A DNA stretch of 64,000 bases from Extensimonas soli (GTDB taxonomy: Bacteria; Pseudomonadota; Gammaproteobacteria; Burkholderiales; Burkholderiaceae_C), in NCBI RefSeq assembly GCF_029211265.1, contig NZ_JARGEL010000026.1, forward strand, positions 1 through 64,000, given 5' to 3'. A program made the translations under genes and the position numbers. The notes beneath the pieces are model-generated. The model was not told the origin of the DNA, ran no database searches, and saw only the letters and a list, made by a program, of their open reading frames with translations. Below, piece by piece: positions 33,900 through 43,528 of this stretch (position 1 is its first letter; every line of letters starts with the position of its first letter).

Positions 33900-35432
33900 T
33901 TACTTCGCGCCGCCTTTCGACGCAGCCGTCATCGCAAGGCGAGAGCCACTACCTCCAGCCGCCTTTGCGTCGCCGGTAGCGACGGTAAGCGCTCCAAGAA
34001 TATTGCCTGCCCGTACACCAGCCCAGGCCAGTGCCATCACCCAAAACGTCGGCAGCACGATGAACATCATCGCCATGACGAAGTTGAGCAGCATGTCGCC
34101 AAAGGCGTTGTTCAAGCCGATCAGCGGATCGAAGTTCGTGTGCGGCCTGTCCGCGCCAAACCCCCAGCCGTAGAGCGCATCCAGGATCGTGCTGTCTATC
34201 CAGCGCGCGAGCTGGAACCAGAAGTCCACGAAGAACAGCGCGAACTGGACGCAGCTCACCGTCACCACCGTCTTCAGGTCGTAGGTGCCGATCAGCAGCA
34301 CCAGCGGGATGCAGATGACGAGCGCCATCTTGAGCATGGTCAGCACCATCGGCAGCGCCTGGCGCACCACGTCCATCGCCGGAAAGAAGCCCAGCGAGCC
34401 GACGGTCAGCCCCAGGTCGCTCGCGCCGCGCGTGACGATGTTCGGCAGCGTCTTGTCGATCTGGCCGCCGTAGTCGGTGTAGACGGCGCCCTGGTTCATC
34501 TTCTGCTGCCTCGGCGAGACCACGGCGCGGATCACCGAGTCATTGACCTCGCTCTGCGACAGGAAGCCCACCCAGCGCCCGATGCGGGTCAGCAGGTCCG
34601 GGTCGACCTGTGCCAGCAGCCGGCTGCGCAGTCCCTGGCCGCCATCGGCCCACCACTGCCGGCAGGACGGATAGCCGCCGCCGCTGTCCACCTGTGCCAG
34701 CCCCGCATCGCGGGTCGCGTCGTAGGGCCAGGCCGTGCGTGGGGTCTTGGCGCGATAGGTGTCATAGAAGCCGGGCGTGTCGAGGAAGTAACTCGACCCG
34801 ATCCAGGTGACGTCGTTCATCTGCTCGTCGGAGAGCGTCGGCCGGTTCATGAACAGCTTCGCGCGCGACGGCCCGTAGCAGTCGTGCGTGAAGTCGGCGA
34901 CCTCCTGTGCCAGCACCGGATCATCGATGCGCGTGGCATCGACATCCATGCGAATCTGACGCAGGTCGGTGCCGCAGGGAATCGCCGCTACCGCGGCGCC
35001 CGTCACGGCTTTCGACAGCGCGTGCATGAAGAACCACCACACCGGCACCAGCGCGCTCTGGTCGTTGAGCGCCGTGTAGACGTTGGCCCAGCCCGTGTCG
35101 TTGGGTAGCGGGACGCTGACCTGGCATTGCGCGGAGCGCGTGGTGTCGAACCTGATCGTGGCGAGATCCACCGGGATGAACGGGATGCCGGCGAACATGA
35201 TGACCACGATCGCCACCCACACCCGGTTCTCGATGCGCATCGACGACAGCACGCCCTTGTTGCCCTCGTCCGCACCTTCGCTGCGGGCCTTGAGCCATTC
35301 CTGAATCACGATGGCCACGAACGGCAGCGCGAACACGCCGCTGGCCACGAGGATGCTCCAGATGCCGTTGTTGACCACCCAAGCCACCAGGGTCAGGTAA
35401 TACTCCAGGTAGTCCGTGGTGTAGAGCGTCAT
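33900..35432 (-). CDS. Conjugal transfer protein, TraG N-terminal domain
   Basis: This inner-membrane protein of 510 residues matches the TraG N-terminal domain involved in mating-pair stabilisation. Hydrophobic segments lie near residues 11-45 and 73-90, with a cluster between about 340 and 480. The periplasmic middle carries cysteines (CGTDLRQIRMDVDA, CYGPSRAKLFMNRP, PSCRQWWADGGQG). It is the last gene of the reverse mating-pair block, 16 bases after the small membrane protein gene. Confidence 0.9.
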   Translation of the reverse strand: MTLYTTDYLEYYLTLVAWVVNNGIWSILVASGVFALPFVAIVIQEWLKARSEGADEGNKGVLSSMRIENRVWVAIVVIMFAGIPFIPVDLATIRFDTTRSAQCQVSVPLPNDTGWANVYTALNDQSALVPVWWFFMHALSKAVTGAAVAAIPCGTDLRQIRMDVDATRIDDPVLAQEVADFTHDCYGPSRAKLFMNRPTLSDEQMNDVTWIGSSYFLDTPGFYDTYRAKTPRTAWPYDATRDAGLAQVDSGGGYPSCRQWWADGGQGLRSRLLAQVDPDLLTRIGRWVGFLSQSEVNDSVIRAVVSPRQQKMNQGAVYTDYGGQIDKTLPNIVTRGASDLGLTVGSLGFFPAMDVVRQALPMVLTMLKMALVICIPLVLLIGTYDLKTVVTVSCVQFALFFVDFWFQLARWIDSTILDALYGWGFGADRPHTNFDPLIGLNNAFGDMLLNFVMAMMFIVLPTFWVMALAWAGVRAGNILGALTVATGDAKAAGGSGSRLAMTAASKGGAK

Positions 35433-35447
35433 GCCTGCCTCCCGGTC

Positions 35448-35801
35448 TCAGCCGTGCCGCAACAGTTGGCTGGCTTCCAGCGCGACCACGGCGATCACGG
35501 CCGCGATCTCCGTGCGCAGCAGGCGCTGATGCGTCTCGCGGGACGGCTCCCGCCGCAACAGGCGCCGGCGCATCCACCACCAGCCGTAAGCCGTCGCCCC
35601 GTAGAGGCACAGCCGCCACGCGAAGAAGTGGCCGGCGTGCGCCTGCAGCCAGTGCTGCCAGCCCTCGACGCCGCCGACCACGTGGATGCCGGCGATGTTC
35701 ACCGCCACCGCCGCGGCCACCACCAGCAAGGTCCACAGCAGCGCCACGCCGACGCGGCGGTTGAACAGCCATGGCAGCCGCAGCCAGGCGAGCCGGCTCA
35801 T
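35448..35801 (-). CDS. Small membrane protein of the ICE transfer cluster
   Basis: The 117 residues have two or three hydrophobic segments (VALLWTLLVVAAAVAVNIAG and FFAWRLCLYGATAYGWWWM) and an Arg-rich linker. No named family was recognised. The start overlaps the stop of the TIGR03755 gene (ATGA), and it sits between that gene and TraG-N, so it belongs to the transfer operon. Confidence 0.75.
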   Translation of the reverse strand: MSRLAWLRLPWLFNRRVGVALLWTLLVVAAAVAVNIAGIHVVGGVEGWQHWLQAHAGHFFAWRLCLYGATAYGWWWMRRRLLRREPSRETHQRLLRTEIAAVIAVVALEASQLLRHG

Positions 35802-37204
35802 GGCGTACCGCTCCGCGGCTTCTGGACTTCCCGCAGACGGTCGCGCGTGGTGTCGCCCTCGAAGACGCCGCGCGAGCCGGCAGCGCGGGTGCTGTGGCGC
35901 TGGATGATCGCCATCGCCGAGTTGCCGGCCAGCGTGCGGCGCAGCTCCAGCTCAGTCTTGAGGTTGTTGATCTCCTGCTCCAGCGCGCTGTTCTCCTGGT
36001 CGACCGCCTGCACGGCCAGCTCGTTGGCGGCGACGTTCGGCTCCTTCTTGCCGGTCAGCAACGTGCGTTGCAGCAGCAGGGCCTTCTCCAGCACGCTGGA
36101 CAGCGCCGCCTCGGACGCGAGGCGCCGGCCCAGCACGTCCTGGTCGGGCTCGTCACGCAGGGCCTCGATCACGCCGCGAGTGATCGGCAGCGAGCTGCTG
36201 CCGGCTGCGTCGAGATTGGTCGGCGTCGTCGGCCGGGCGCCCGTCACCAGCTCCTGCAGCACCTGCAGCTTGGTCTCGTACTCTTCCTGGATCACTGGCG
36301 TGAGCCCGACGCCAGGCGTGGTCTGGGTCTTCGTGCAGTTTTCGCAGGTGCGTTGCTCGCGTTCGCCCAGCACGCGGTTCGCAAAGGCCGCGGCCGCGCC
36401 AGGCGACGACCATGTCTGGCAGGTCAGGCGGTTGCCGCAGGCGCTGCGCGCGATCGACGAGGTATCGGTGGCGCTGCGCCCGTTGAGCAGGTTGTAGCCC
36501 GCGCGCGTCACATCGCCGACCACCTTGATCGAACTCTGACCGGAGCCGCCCGCGTTGCCGCCGCCGACCCATGGCACGCCGTTGTTCCCTTTGTTGGACT
36601 CGGCCTGCTCGATGGCGGAGACAGCGTCGGTGCTGCTGACCGCATCCCGCAGCGCCATCCCCTCGGCGAGCTGGTCCCAGCCGGCTTGGCCGCCGGCCAT
36701 GTCCGCCATCCGATTGGCGATGGCCCGGCAGGTCATCTTCGAGCGGTCGAAATCCAGGCGCGCCTGCAGGATGCCGTTGGTGAGCAGGTTGTACAGGCCC
36801 GGGTCGGCGCGCTGGATGATCAGCGCCGGCAGCGAGGCCACGGCGCTGGTGGCGTTCTGGATCACGTTGCTCATGATCGTCTGGAAGCCGTTGGTGATGC
36901 CGTTGAGCTGGTTCTGCAGCGTCGTGGTGATGCTCATGTCGCCGCAGATCAGGTTGCTGTTCCAGCCGACGCCGACGCCGATGCTCTGCATGTTGCCGGC
37001 ACCACCCATCGACACGGCCCGGCCGCCGCCGATGCTGTAGAGCACGTCGTCGCCGATCACGCTGCCGCTGACGTTCACGCCATTGGGATCGATGCGGGTC
37101 TGCGCCCAGGCGACGCCGACGACCAGCGTGATGGCCGCCACGAGCAGCGTGGCCCGCAGGGGCGATTTCGCGCGGCGCAGGAAGTCAGGGAGGGAGGCGT
37201 TCAT
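35798..37204 (-). CDS. Integrating conjugative element protein, TIGR03755 (PFL_4711) family
   Basis: This is a secreted or periplasmic conjugation protein related to TraH. The 468 residues start with a signal peptide (LLVAAITLVVGVAWA, cleavage near AQT). GDDVLYSIGGG and MTCRAIANRMADMAGGQAGW follow, with a cysteine pair in CENCTKTQTTPGVG. A C-terminal coiled coil covers about residues 380-440. ATG at 37204 is chosen over an upstream frame extension because of the signal peptide. It is within an uninterrupted reverse block of ICE genes. Confidence 0.9.
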   Translation of the reverse strand: MNASLPDFLRRAKSPLRATLLVAAITLVVGVAWAQTRIDPNGVNVSGSVIGDDVLYSIGGGRAVSMGGAGNMQSIGVGVGWNSNLICGDMSITTTLQNQLNGITNGFQTIMSNVIQNATSAVASLPALIIQRADPGLYNLLTNGILQARLDFDRSKMTCRAIANRMADMAGGQAGWDQLAEGMALRDAVSSTDAVSAIEQAESNKGNNGVPWVGGGNAGGSGQSSIKVVGDVTRAGYNLLNGRSATDTSSIARSACGNRLTCQTWSSPGAAAAFANRVLGEREQRTCENCTKTQTTPGVGLTPVIQEEYETKLQVLQELVTGARPTTPTNLDAAGSSSLPITRGVIEALRDEPDQDVLGRRLASEAALSSVLEKALLLQRTLLTGKKEPNVAANELAVQAVDQENSALEQEINNLKTELELRRTLAGNSAMAIIQRHSTRAAGSRGVFEGDTTRDRLREVQKPRSGTP

Positions 37205-37214
37205 CGTGGGTTCC

Positions 37215-38159
37215 TCACATGAAATCGACGCTGCCGAGGAAGACCTGGCCACGGCGCCGGCAGCAGGAGTACGGCCGCCACAGGGCCCAGGCGTAGTCGC
37301 CTCGCTGGGCCTGCACGCGGGTGCGGCTGTGCGGGAAAACCACGCAACTGTTCGAGAGCGTGGGCGTCAGCTCCTGCCACTTGCCCGTCGAGGCGTCGGT
37401 CTCCATCAGCGCGCCGGCCGGCCAGTAGCCGTCGCGGGCGTTGGCCAGCAGAGGCTGGTACACGTGAATCTGGTTGCGGCGCGTCACAATGTCGCCCGCG
37501 CGCTGCGCGACCACGGCGCCACTCTTGTGGTCGTCGGTCTGGTGCAGGAAGCCACCGCGGGGATACACGTTGCCCCAGAGGTTCAGGCCGGTGCGCGTAC
37601 CGATTTCGCGCCGGCCGGGGATGAGCGCTTCGGGGTAGAACGCTTCCGGGATGTTGTAGCGCCAGGCGATCGTGTCGAGCGTGCTCAGCAGATACGGCAT
37701 GAAGGCCGTGCCAGCGCCTTCGCAGGTGTAGCCGGAGGCGCTGGCGAACTGGCTGAACACCATCCCGGCCGGATGGCCGATGACATCGGCGTTCTTGAAC
37801 TTGGCGAGGTTGTTCTCGTTGTCGTGATTGGTCGTGCCGTCACCGCCCGCCTTGGCGGTCGGGTTGGGCATGCTCATCGCCCTGACTTCCAGCCACGGGT
37901 TTTCGCCGGTGTTCGAGTAGCTCGAGACCACCGCATCGGGGACGTAGTGGCGCACCTTGACGGAAGTGCGAACCGAGCAGCCGAAGGGCGTGCAGTACAG
38001 CCAGTAGCAGATTCCGACCACGCGGTATTCGAGGCAGTCGGGGGACAGCGCCGACGAGACGATGGTGGCGGTGTCCAGGGCGAACGTCGATGTGGCCGCG
38101 CTCAGCAGCAGCGAGGCGGCGGTGGCGCGCAGGCGCCGGCGTGCCAGCAGGAGGCTCAT
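37215..38159 (-). CDS. Integrating conjugative element protein, TIGR03756 (PFL_4710, TraU-like) family
   Basis: This 314-residue protein has a signal peptide (LRATAASLLLSAATSTFA). It is rich in cysteines (CLEYRVVGICYWLYCTPFGCSVRT), as TraU proteins are, and should need periplasmic disulfide formation. SPDCLEYR and PAGMVFSQFASASGYTCEG also match the family. It overlaps the TIGR03757 gene by four bases upstream and is 10 bases before the TIGR03755 gene. Confidence 0.9.
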   Translation of the reverse strand: MSLLLARRRLRATAASLLLSAATSTFALDTATIVSSALSPDCLEYRVVGICYWLYCTPFGCSVRTSVKVRHYVPDAVVSSYSNTGENPWLEVRAMSMPNPTAKAGGDGTTNHDNENNLAKFKNADVIGHPAGMVFSQFASASGYTCEGAGTAFMPYLLSTLDTIAWRYNIPEAFYPEALIPGRREIGTRTGLNLWGNVYPRGGFLHQTDDHKSGAVVAQRAGDIVTRRNQIHVYQPLLANARDGYWPAGALMETDASTGKWQELTPTLSNSCVVFPHSRTRVQAQRGDYAWALWRPYSCCRRRGQVFLGSVDFM

Positions 38160-38605
38160 GGCTGCGTGCTCCGGTAGGCGTTGATGCGCGCGACGGCGCG
38201 GGCCACGTCGGGCTCGCCGTAGACCACGTAGCGTCGATCGACCACCACGGCGGGAATCTTGGCGATGCCCAGTCCCCAGGCATCCGCGACACCTTGATAG
38301 GCGTGGCCGATGCGGCGCTGCAGCGCCTCGCCGCCGTCATGCAACCGCTGCCGCACCAGGGCTGCGGCCTGTTGCGGGTCGGCCGGCAGGTGCGCGGCGA
38401 GTTCGGCCTCGATGCGCGTGGCCTGGTCCAGCTCGATGATCCGCACGCCGGCCGGGGCCTGCACCGGATGACGGCTGTCGGTGACGATGAGCACATCGGC
38501 GGCCGCCGCGATGGGAGCGAGCAGCGCGGCGCACAGTCCAGCGGCCAGCCTGGCGGCCAGGGAGCGCCGCGAGACGGCAGGAAGGTTGAGGAAATGAGCC
38601 GGCAT
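38156..38605 (-). CDS. Integrating conjugative element protein, TIGR03757 (PFL_4709) family
   Basis: The 149-residue protein has a signal peptide (LAAGLCAALLAPIAAAA) and a small thioredoxin-like pattern: DVLIVTDSRHPVQAPAGVRIIELDQA at the start and KIPAVVVDRRYVVYGEPDVARA at the end. The role is in the mating-pair apparatus in the periplasm. Its stop overlaps the TIGR03756 start by four bases. Confidence 0.88.
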   Translation of the reverse strand: MPAHFLNLPAVSRRSLAARLAAGLCAALLAPIAAAADVLIVTDSRHPVQAPAGVRIIELDQATRIEAELAAHLPADPQQAAALVRQRLHDGGEALQRRIGHAYQGVADAWGLGIAKIPAVVVDRRYVVYGEPDVARAVARINAYRSTQP

Positions 38606-38719
38606 GTCGCGTCTCCGAGGAGTCGATGCAGGCTCGTAGTCGAGCGCAAATGCAGATCAGGGAACGACAAAGAAACCGAAACCGGTCAGCCCCGATTCCC
38701 TGCGGACCGGCGAAAAGAA

Positions 38720-38740
38720 ACGGGAGCCAAGGGCTCCCGT
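38720..38740 (-). terminator. Rho-independent terminator after radC
   Basis: On the reverse strand ACGGGAGCC and GGCTCCCGT pair around a three-base loop, followed by TTCTTTTC. It lies 18 bases past the radC stop and separates it from the TIGR03757 gene. Confidence 0.75.
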
Positions 38741-38758
38741 GGTGATGAATTGAGTGCA

Positions 38759-39253
38759 CTACAACAAGCCGGCTTCTGCGAACGAGTACGGACTGCCCTT
38801 GCCGACGATGAAGTGGTCCAGCACCCGGACATCGACGGTGGCCAGGGCGCTCTTCAGCCGCTCGGTGATCGCACGATCGGCGGCCGATGGCTCGGTGGTC
38901 CCCGAGGGATGCTGATGCGCCAGGATCAGCGCCGAAGCGTTGAGCGCCAGCGCACGCTGGACCACCACCCTCGGATACACCGAAGTCTGGTCGACCGTGC
39001 CCTTGAACAGCGGTTCGAAGGCGAGCACCTGGTGCTGGTTGTCGAGAAACACGACGGCGAAGATTTCGTTCGGCTCCGCGACCAGTTTCAGGCGCAGGTA
39101 GTCGCGCACGGCGGCGGGACTGCCCAGCGCCGGACCGGCCTTGAACACGCGGTTCTCCAGCAGGGTGATGGCCTGCCGGATGATCCAGTCTTCGTGCTGG
39201 GCGGCGATCAGGGTGAGCGACTCCGGGCAGGAGTCGGCGATGACAAGAGACAT
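38759..39253 (-). CDS. radC: RadC family protein (JAB/MPN domain)
   Basis: RadC-type proteins on ICEs have a JAB metalloprotease-like fold. The 164 residues contain the metal-binding motif HQHPSG...D and an upstream glutamate in [11 protein letters not shown]. The ATG at 39253 has a GGAGG ribosome binding site. It is the short form without the HhH domain of chromosomal RadC. It sits between the DsbA-like and TIGR03757 genes and has its own terminator. The function in conjugation is not established. Confidence 0.88.
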   Translation of the reverse strand: MSLVIADSCPESLTLIAAQHEDWIIRQAITLLENRVFKAGPALGSPAAVRDYLRLKLVAEPNEIFAVVFLDNQHQVLAFEPLFKGTVDQTSVYPRVVVQRALALNASALILAHQHPSGTTEPSAADRAITERLKSALATVDVRVLDHFIVGKGSPYSFAEAGLL

Positions 39254-39448
39254 GGCGAACCTCCAATGGATGAGATCGGAGGGCGCCTGCCCCAGGAGGG
39301 CAAACCCTCCGGGGGACGATGGGGATGGAACAGGTGACGAGCGGGCATCCACCACCGCGGATGCGGTGGCTGTTCGCGTCAAGGGATGCGATGCGAACGG
39401 GCTTCGATCAACGCGGACGAGCCGCGCCGCAGCCTTGAAGATCGATGG

Positions 39449-40192
39449 CTACCTGGGCATGTCACCGGCGACGCCGGCGGGCATGTCTGGGGAATGGGCG
39501 GGTTCGGCTGCGGTCGTGCTGCCGGCGGCAAGCAGGTCGATGGCCGACAGCAAGGCGTCGCCTTCGACGGGGCCGTGCAGCAGGAGGGTCTTGCCGGACT
39601 CGCGGTCGCGCAGTTGCAGGGCCGGCGTGGCCGCGATGCCCTGCTGTGCCGCTTCCGCCGCCTGGGCACGGATGACGGCATCGGGGCGCTCGCTGTCGAG
39701 ACAACCCTGCATGGCTGGTGTGAGGTCGGGATAGCGCAGGCCTTCCGGCAGGCCCTGGCCGTCGCCACGGGTGTTCGCGTAGAGCCAGGCCACGGCCTGC
39801 CAAAACGCGGCGTGTCCGCCCGTCTCGCCCGCGCACTCGGCCAAGCGCGCCCCGGCAGTCGCGGCCGGCTCGTGCATGGACAGCGGCAGGTGGTGCCACT
39901 GCCAGTTCACCTCGGGATGGGCGTCGATCCAGCGCTTGAGCGCGGGGAAGTAGGCCCGGCAGTACGGACACTCCAGGTCGGCGTACCCGACCACCGTGAA
40001 GCGCGCATCGGCACGGCCATACAGCCAGGGCGGGCCGGCCGGTTTCGGCGCTTCGGACCCGGCGGCGACCAGGGACATGGACTCGGTTGCCGGATGCGGC
40101 GCGCGCAGCAGCATCCACGAGGCCACCGCAATCGTTGCCACGATCAGCAGACCGATCCGGGGATGACGGCGGGCGAAGGAAGGCATGCGCAT
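39449..40192 (-). CDS. DsbA-like thioredoxin-fold protein of the ICE
   Basis: The 247 residues start with a single membrane anchor (IGLLIVATIAVASWMLL). A thioredoxin fold follows with the redox pair in LECPYCRAYF (C75 and C78) and a cis-proline region (GIAATPALQLRD). An oxidase or isomerase role is likely, matching the cysteine-rich TIGR03756 and TIGR03755 proteins encoded nearby. ATG at 40192 is chosen because of the anchor. It is 13 bases after the VirB4-like ATPase gene. Confidence 0.87.
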   Translation of the reverse strand: MRMPSFARRHPRIGLLIVATIAVASWMLLRAPHPATESMSLVAAGSEAPKPAGPPWLYGRADARFTVVGYADLECPYCRAYFPALKRWIDAHPEVNWQWHHLPLSMHEPAATAGARLAECAGETGGHAAFWQAVAWLYANTRGDGQGLPEGLRYPDLTPAMQGCLDSERPDAVIRAQAAEAAQQGIAATPALQLRDRESGKTLLLHGPVEGDALLSAIDLLAAGSTTAAEPAHSPDMPAGVAGDMPR

Positions 40193-40205
40193 CGTGTCGC
40201 TCCCG

Positions 40206-43094
40206 TCAGGCCAACGTATCCAGCGCCAGCGGTTCGATGCCCCGCGCACGGTCGATCTTCTCGGCCACGCGGAAGGCGGCATCCAGCTCGCTGATGCCGT
40301 GCTGCTGCATCAACTGGAAGCGTTCGGCCTTCTCCTCGGGCTCGGTCATCGCCATCGCCAGGTAGAGGCTGGGCGGCACGGCGCGGAACAGCACTTCCAT
40401 CGACTTGGACAGGATGACGCCCTCGCTGAACTTGCCGGCCTCCTTGCGGGCCGAGAGCATCAGCGCCTTCTGCGAAGCGTTGAGTTCGCGGAAGCGCGCG
40501 ATCTTTTCGACTTCATCGGGCGGCATCGACAGGCAGATCCACCACTCGATCATGTTGAGCATGGGCTCGGCCGCTTTCGGCAGGTCGTCCAGGTTCTGCG
40601 TGGCGAGCCAGAACCAGGCGCCGAGCTTGCGCCACATCTTGGTGATCTTGACCACGTAGGGCGCGAGCAGCGGGTTCTTCGTGATGATGTGGCCTTCGTC
40701 CGTCACGTTGATGATCGGGCGGCCCAGGAACTGGTCGCGCTCGGCGATGTTGTTGACCGTGTTGATGAGCGAGATATAGGCAATCGAGAGCTGGGCGTTG
40801 TAGCCCTCGCGCGCGAAGGTGGCCAGGTCCACGATGGTGATGTCCGCCTCGGGCCACGGCGTGCCGGACCGGTCGAACATCTCGCCGTCCACGCCCTGGC
40901 AGAACATATCCATGGCGTCGGCCATTTCCAGCAGCCGTGCGCGCCGCATCTCCGGCAGCGTGGCGTCGCGGGCGCGCTCGCGCAGCGCGTCGCGCACATC
41001 GCGCGTGAGCACCGTGCGCTTGTCCGCCACGCAATGCTGGGCCGCATCGAGAATGCACTGGCGGATCAAACTGCGGTCGGCGCGCGTCATGCGCGCTTCT
41101 TCCTTGTCCTCGCCGCCGGTGATCATCAGTCGTGCAGTGATCTCCAGCTCGCCGAGCACGTCGCGCTGCTCATCGCCTTCCACGGCCATGCCGGCATCGG
41201 TCTGGTCCTCGTCGAGCGCATCGGCGTCCAGCGTCTGTACCTGGCTCGGCGTATCGACCAGCCGCCAGGCGTCGGCGAACGGAGCCAGACTGACGCCCGC
41301 GCCGGGCGCGAGCTTCACGCGATGCACGGTGAGGCCCCGCCGTGCCGCGAAGTCGCCGAACAGGCCGAAGCTGTTGCCAGCCTCGACGATGAACAGGCGC
41401 GGCCGATAGATCGCCGTCACCTGGTTCAGGATGTTGTTGAGCGTCGCGCTCTTGCCCGAACCCGTGGGGCCGAACAGGAATAGATGCGCGTTCATCTGCC
41501 GGTCGAGGCGGTTCAACGGATCGAAGGTGATCGGGCCGCCGCCGCGGTTGAAGAACGTGATGCCCGGATGCCCCGTGCCCTGGCTGCGGCCCCAGACCGG
41601 CGCCAGGTTCGCCGCATGTTGCGCGAACATGAGCTGGGTGTACCACTGGCGCTTGTCGGCAGCCGGGTCGAACACGCACGGCAGCCAGCGCAGATAGCTG
41701 TTCAGCGGCGCTACCTCGTCCTCTTCGCGTACCGGTTGCAGGCCGGCGTTGAGCATCACGTTGACGAGCTGCAGGCCGCGCGCATCGAGCTGGGCAAGGT
41801 CGCGGCCGCGCAGGTAGAACGCCAGCGCGCCGCGGTAGAGCTTGTGCGCGCTGCCGATCAGGCCGCGCGCCTGCTGCACGTCCTGCCGGGTCTGCTCCGA
41901 GGCCAGGGTCTCGCCGACGGCCTTCCTGGCGAGGTGGTTGAGGTGCGCCTCCAGCACGTCCTGGGGCGTGGCGACCAGCGTCAGGCACATCACCGTGTCC
42001 TCGGGCATCTGGTCGAACAGCGCGTTCATGGCATCGCCGCCCTTGCGCGTCTCGCCCGTCAGATGGCCCGTCACGGGTGGCGTGCGCAGGCGATCCATCA
42101 CGATCACCCGATGCGGCATGCCGTCGAAGAACCACAGGCCGTTGGGCACGTCCGAGCGGGGCTGGCCGAAGAACAGGCGCTGTGCGAAGTCGGTGCCGCT
42201 GGCGAGTTCGATCTCGCCCTCCTCCCGCTCTTCCGGGTAGCGGGTCAGCGCGTAGAAGCGTTCGCGGTCTTCAGCAGTGGCGCCGAGCAAGGTCGGATTC
42301 GGGTTGAACCAGCGCAGCAGCCAGGCGTGGATGTCCGCTGCGCCGAGACGCCGAGCCTTCACGCCGGCATTCGCCAGCCCGCCGACGAGGCGGTCGCAGA
42401 TCGTGGTCAGCGCCTGCTCGGGCGACTGGCCGCGCCGCGGGGTCGGGGCCGCGGACGTGCGGCGGTAGACCACCATGCGCACGCGCCGGACCTGGCCGCG
42501 CCACGGCAGGCGCGTCACCGTGGTGTCCTCGAACAAGCCACCCGGCTTGGCGATGGCCCGCAGATGATGGGCGAAGAAGCGCAGGTAGAAGTCGCTGAAC
42601 GCACTGCCCTGCGCACGCGGCTGCAGATAGTTCGCCAGGGAGCGCAGATAGTTGTCCCAGTCGGCCTCGTCCTGGGCATAGAGCTGCACCACCCAGGGGT
42701 TGTCGTCCAACTCGTCGAAGGAGTCCTGCAGGGCGTTCTCCAGCGCATCGCGCGCCTGCCACAGCCAGGCCATCTCGCGGCCCTCGGTGCCGACCGGCGC
42801 CAGCTCGAAGAAGGCCGCCACCGACTGGCCATCTTCCAGCAACATGCACTTGCTGCCGGGCAGGTACTCGACCCAGGGCAGCAAGTCCGCGAACGACGGC
42901 GCGACGCCATAGAGCGCATCGTGGTCGGCCTGGGTGGCCGGCCTGCGCCGGCCCCGGCCGAGCGCGCTGCCCGGCTCGGCGACACCCTGTACCGCCAGCG
43001 CCGTTACGTGCCGTGCCCAGGCATCATCGGCCGCATCTACGGCGTCAGCAGGCGATGCGTCGGGCTTGCGTGACCACGGCAGCGACCAGGCCAT
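40206..43094 (-). CDS. Conjugative transfer ATPase, TIGR03744 (PFL_4706, TraC/VirB4-like)
   Basis: This is the cytoplasmic ATPase that energises the type IV secretion machine. The 962 residues include an N-terminal TraC domain, and Walker A is GPTGSGKSATLNN (K548). A Walker B-like IINVTDEGHII and RELNASQKALMLSARKEAG come near the C-terminus. Length is typical for this family. It overlaps the downstream DsbA-like gene region with a 13-base gap and the upstream lipoprotein gene by one base. Confidence 0.94.
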   Translation of the reverse strand: MAWSLPWSRKPDASPADAVDAADDAWARHVTALAVQGVAEPGSALGRGRRRPATQADHDALYGVAPSFADLLPWVEYLPGSKCMLLEDGQSVAAFFELAPVGTEGREMAWLWQARDALENALQDSFDELDDNPWVVQLYAQDEADWDNYLRSLANYLQPRAQGSAFSDFYLRFFAHHLRAIAKPGGLFEDTTVTRLPWRGQVRRVRMVVYRRTSAAPTPRRGQSPEQALTTICDRLVGGLANAGVKARRLGAADIHAWLLRWFNPNPTLLGATAEDRERFYALTRYPEEREEGEIELASGTDFAQRLFFGQPRSDVPNGLWFFDGMPHRVIVMDRLRTPPVTGHLTGETRKGGDAMNALFDQMPEDTVMCLTLVATPQDVLEAHLNHLARKAVGETLASEQTRQDVQQARGLIGSAHKLYRGALAFYLRGRDLAQLDARGLQLVNVMLNAGLQPVREEDEVAPLNSYLRWLPCVFDPAADKRQWYTQLMFAQHAANLAPVWGRSQGTGHPGITFFNRGGGPITFDPLNRLDRQMNAHLFLFGPTGSGKSATLNNILNQVTAIYRPRLFIVEAGNSFGLFGDFAARRGLTVHRVKLAPGAGVSLAPFADAWRLVDTPSQVQTLDADALDEDQTDAGMAVEGDEQRDVLGELEITARLMITGGEDKEEARMTRADRSLIRQCILDAAQHCVADKRTVLTRDVRDALRERARDATLPEMRRARLLEMADAMDMFCQGVDGEMFDRSGTPWPEADITIVDLATFAREGYNAQLSIAYISLINTVNNIAERDQFLGRPIINVTDEGHIITKNPLLAPYVVKITKMWRKLGAWFWLATQNLDDLPKAAEPMLNMIEWWICLSMPPDEVEKIARFRELNASQKALMLSARKEAGKFSEGVILSKSMEVLFRAVPPSLYLAMAMTEPEEKAERFQLMQQHGISELDAAFRVAEKIDRARGIEPLALDTLA

Positions 43095-43528
43095 CAGTAG
43101 TCCTCCACGCGCTCGCCCGGCATCGCGTACTGCACGCGCTGGTAGAGCGGGAACACCGTGCTGTAGCCGGGCACCGGCACCGGGTCGGTGCCCGCCAGGT
43201 GCGGGAACACGTACATCACCAGGTCGGGGTTCGGCAGGCGGTGGAACTGGCGGTAGATCTCGTTCTGCGCGGTACGGGTGTAGCGCGCCTGCACGCCGGG
43301 CGCCGCCTGCACATCGGCCTCGACCAGCGGCCGGCGCAGGCCCTGGCGCGCATCGAGCAGTTGCCGCGCGGCCTGGCCGCCGCCCGCGCTGCCGCCGGTC
43401 TCCCGATGCCAGATGTCGAGCATGGTGCTGTCGCCGTGCGGCAGCAGCTTCTCCTTGCTGGTGGCGCAGCCGCCGAGCAGGGTGGCCGCCAGCAGCACGG
43501 CGGCCGCGTCAATCCAGATCCGAGGCAT
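43094..43528 (-). CDS. Conjugal transfer lipoprotein, TIGR03751 family
   Basis: The 144 residues start with a lipoprotein signal ending in LLGGCATS (acylated Cys21), then SKEKLLPHGDSTMLDIWH. It probably anchors the apparatus to the outer membrane, like TraV. FPHLAGTDPVPVPGYSTVFPLYQRVQYA matches the family tail. It shares 20 bases with the end of the TIGR03752 gene and abuts the ATPase gene. Confidence 0.88.
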   Translation of the reverse strand: MPRIWIDAAAVLLAATLLGGCATSKEKLLPHGDSTMLDIWHRETGGSAGGGQAARQLLDARQGLRRPLVEADVQAAPGVQARYTRTAQNEIYRQFHRLPNPDLVMYVFPHLAGTDPVPVPGYSTVFPLYQRVQYAMPGERVEDY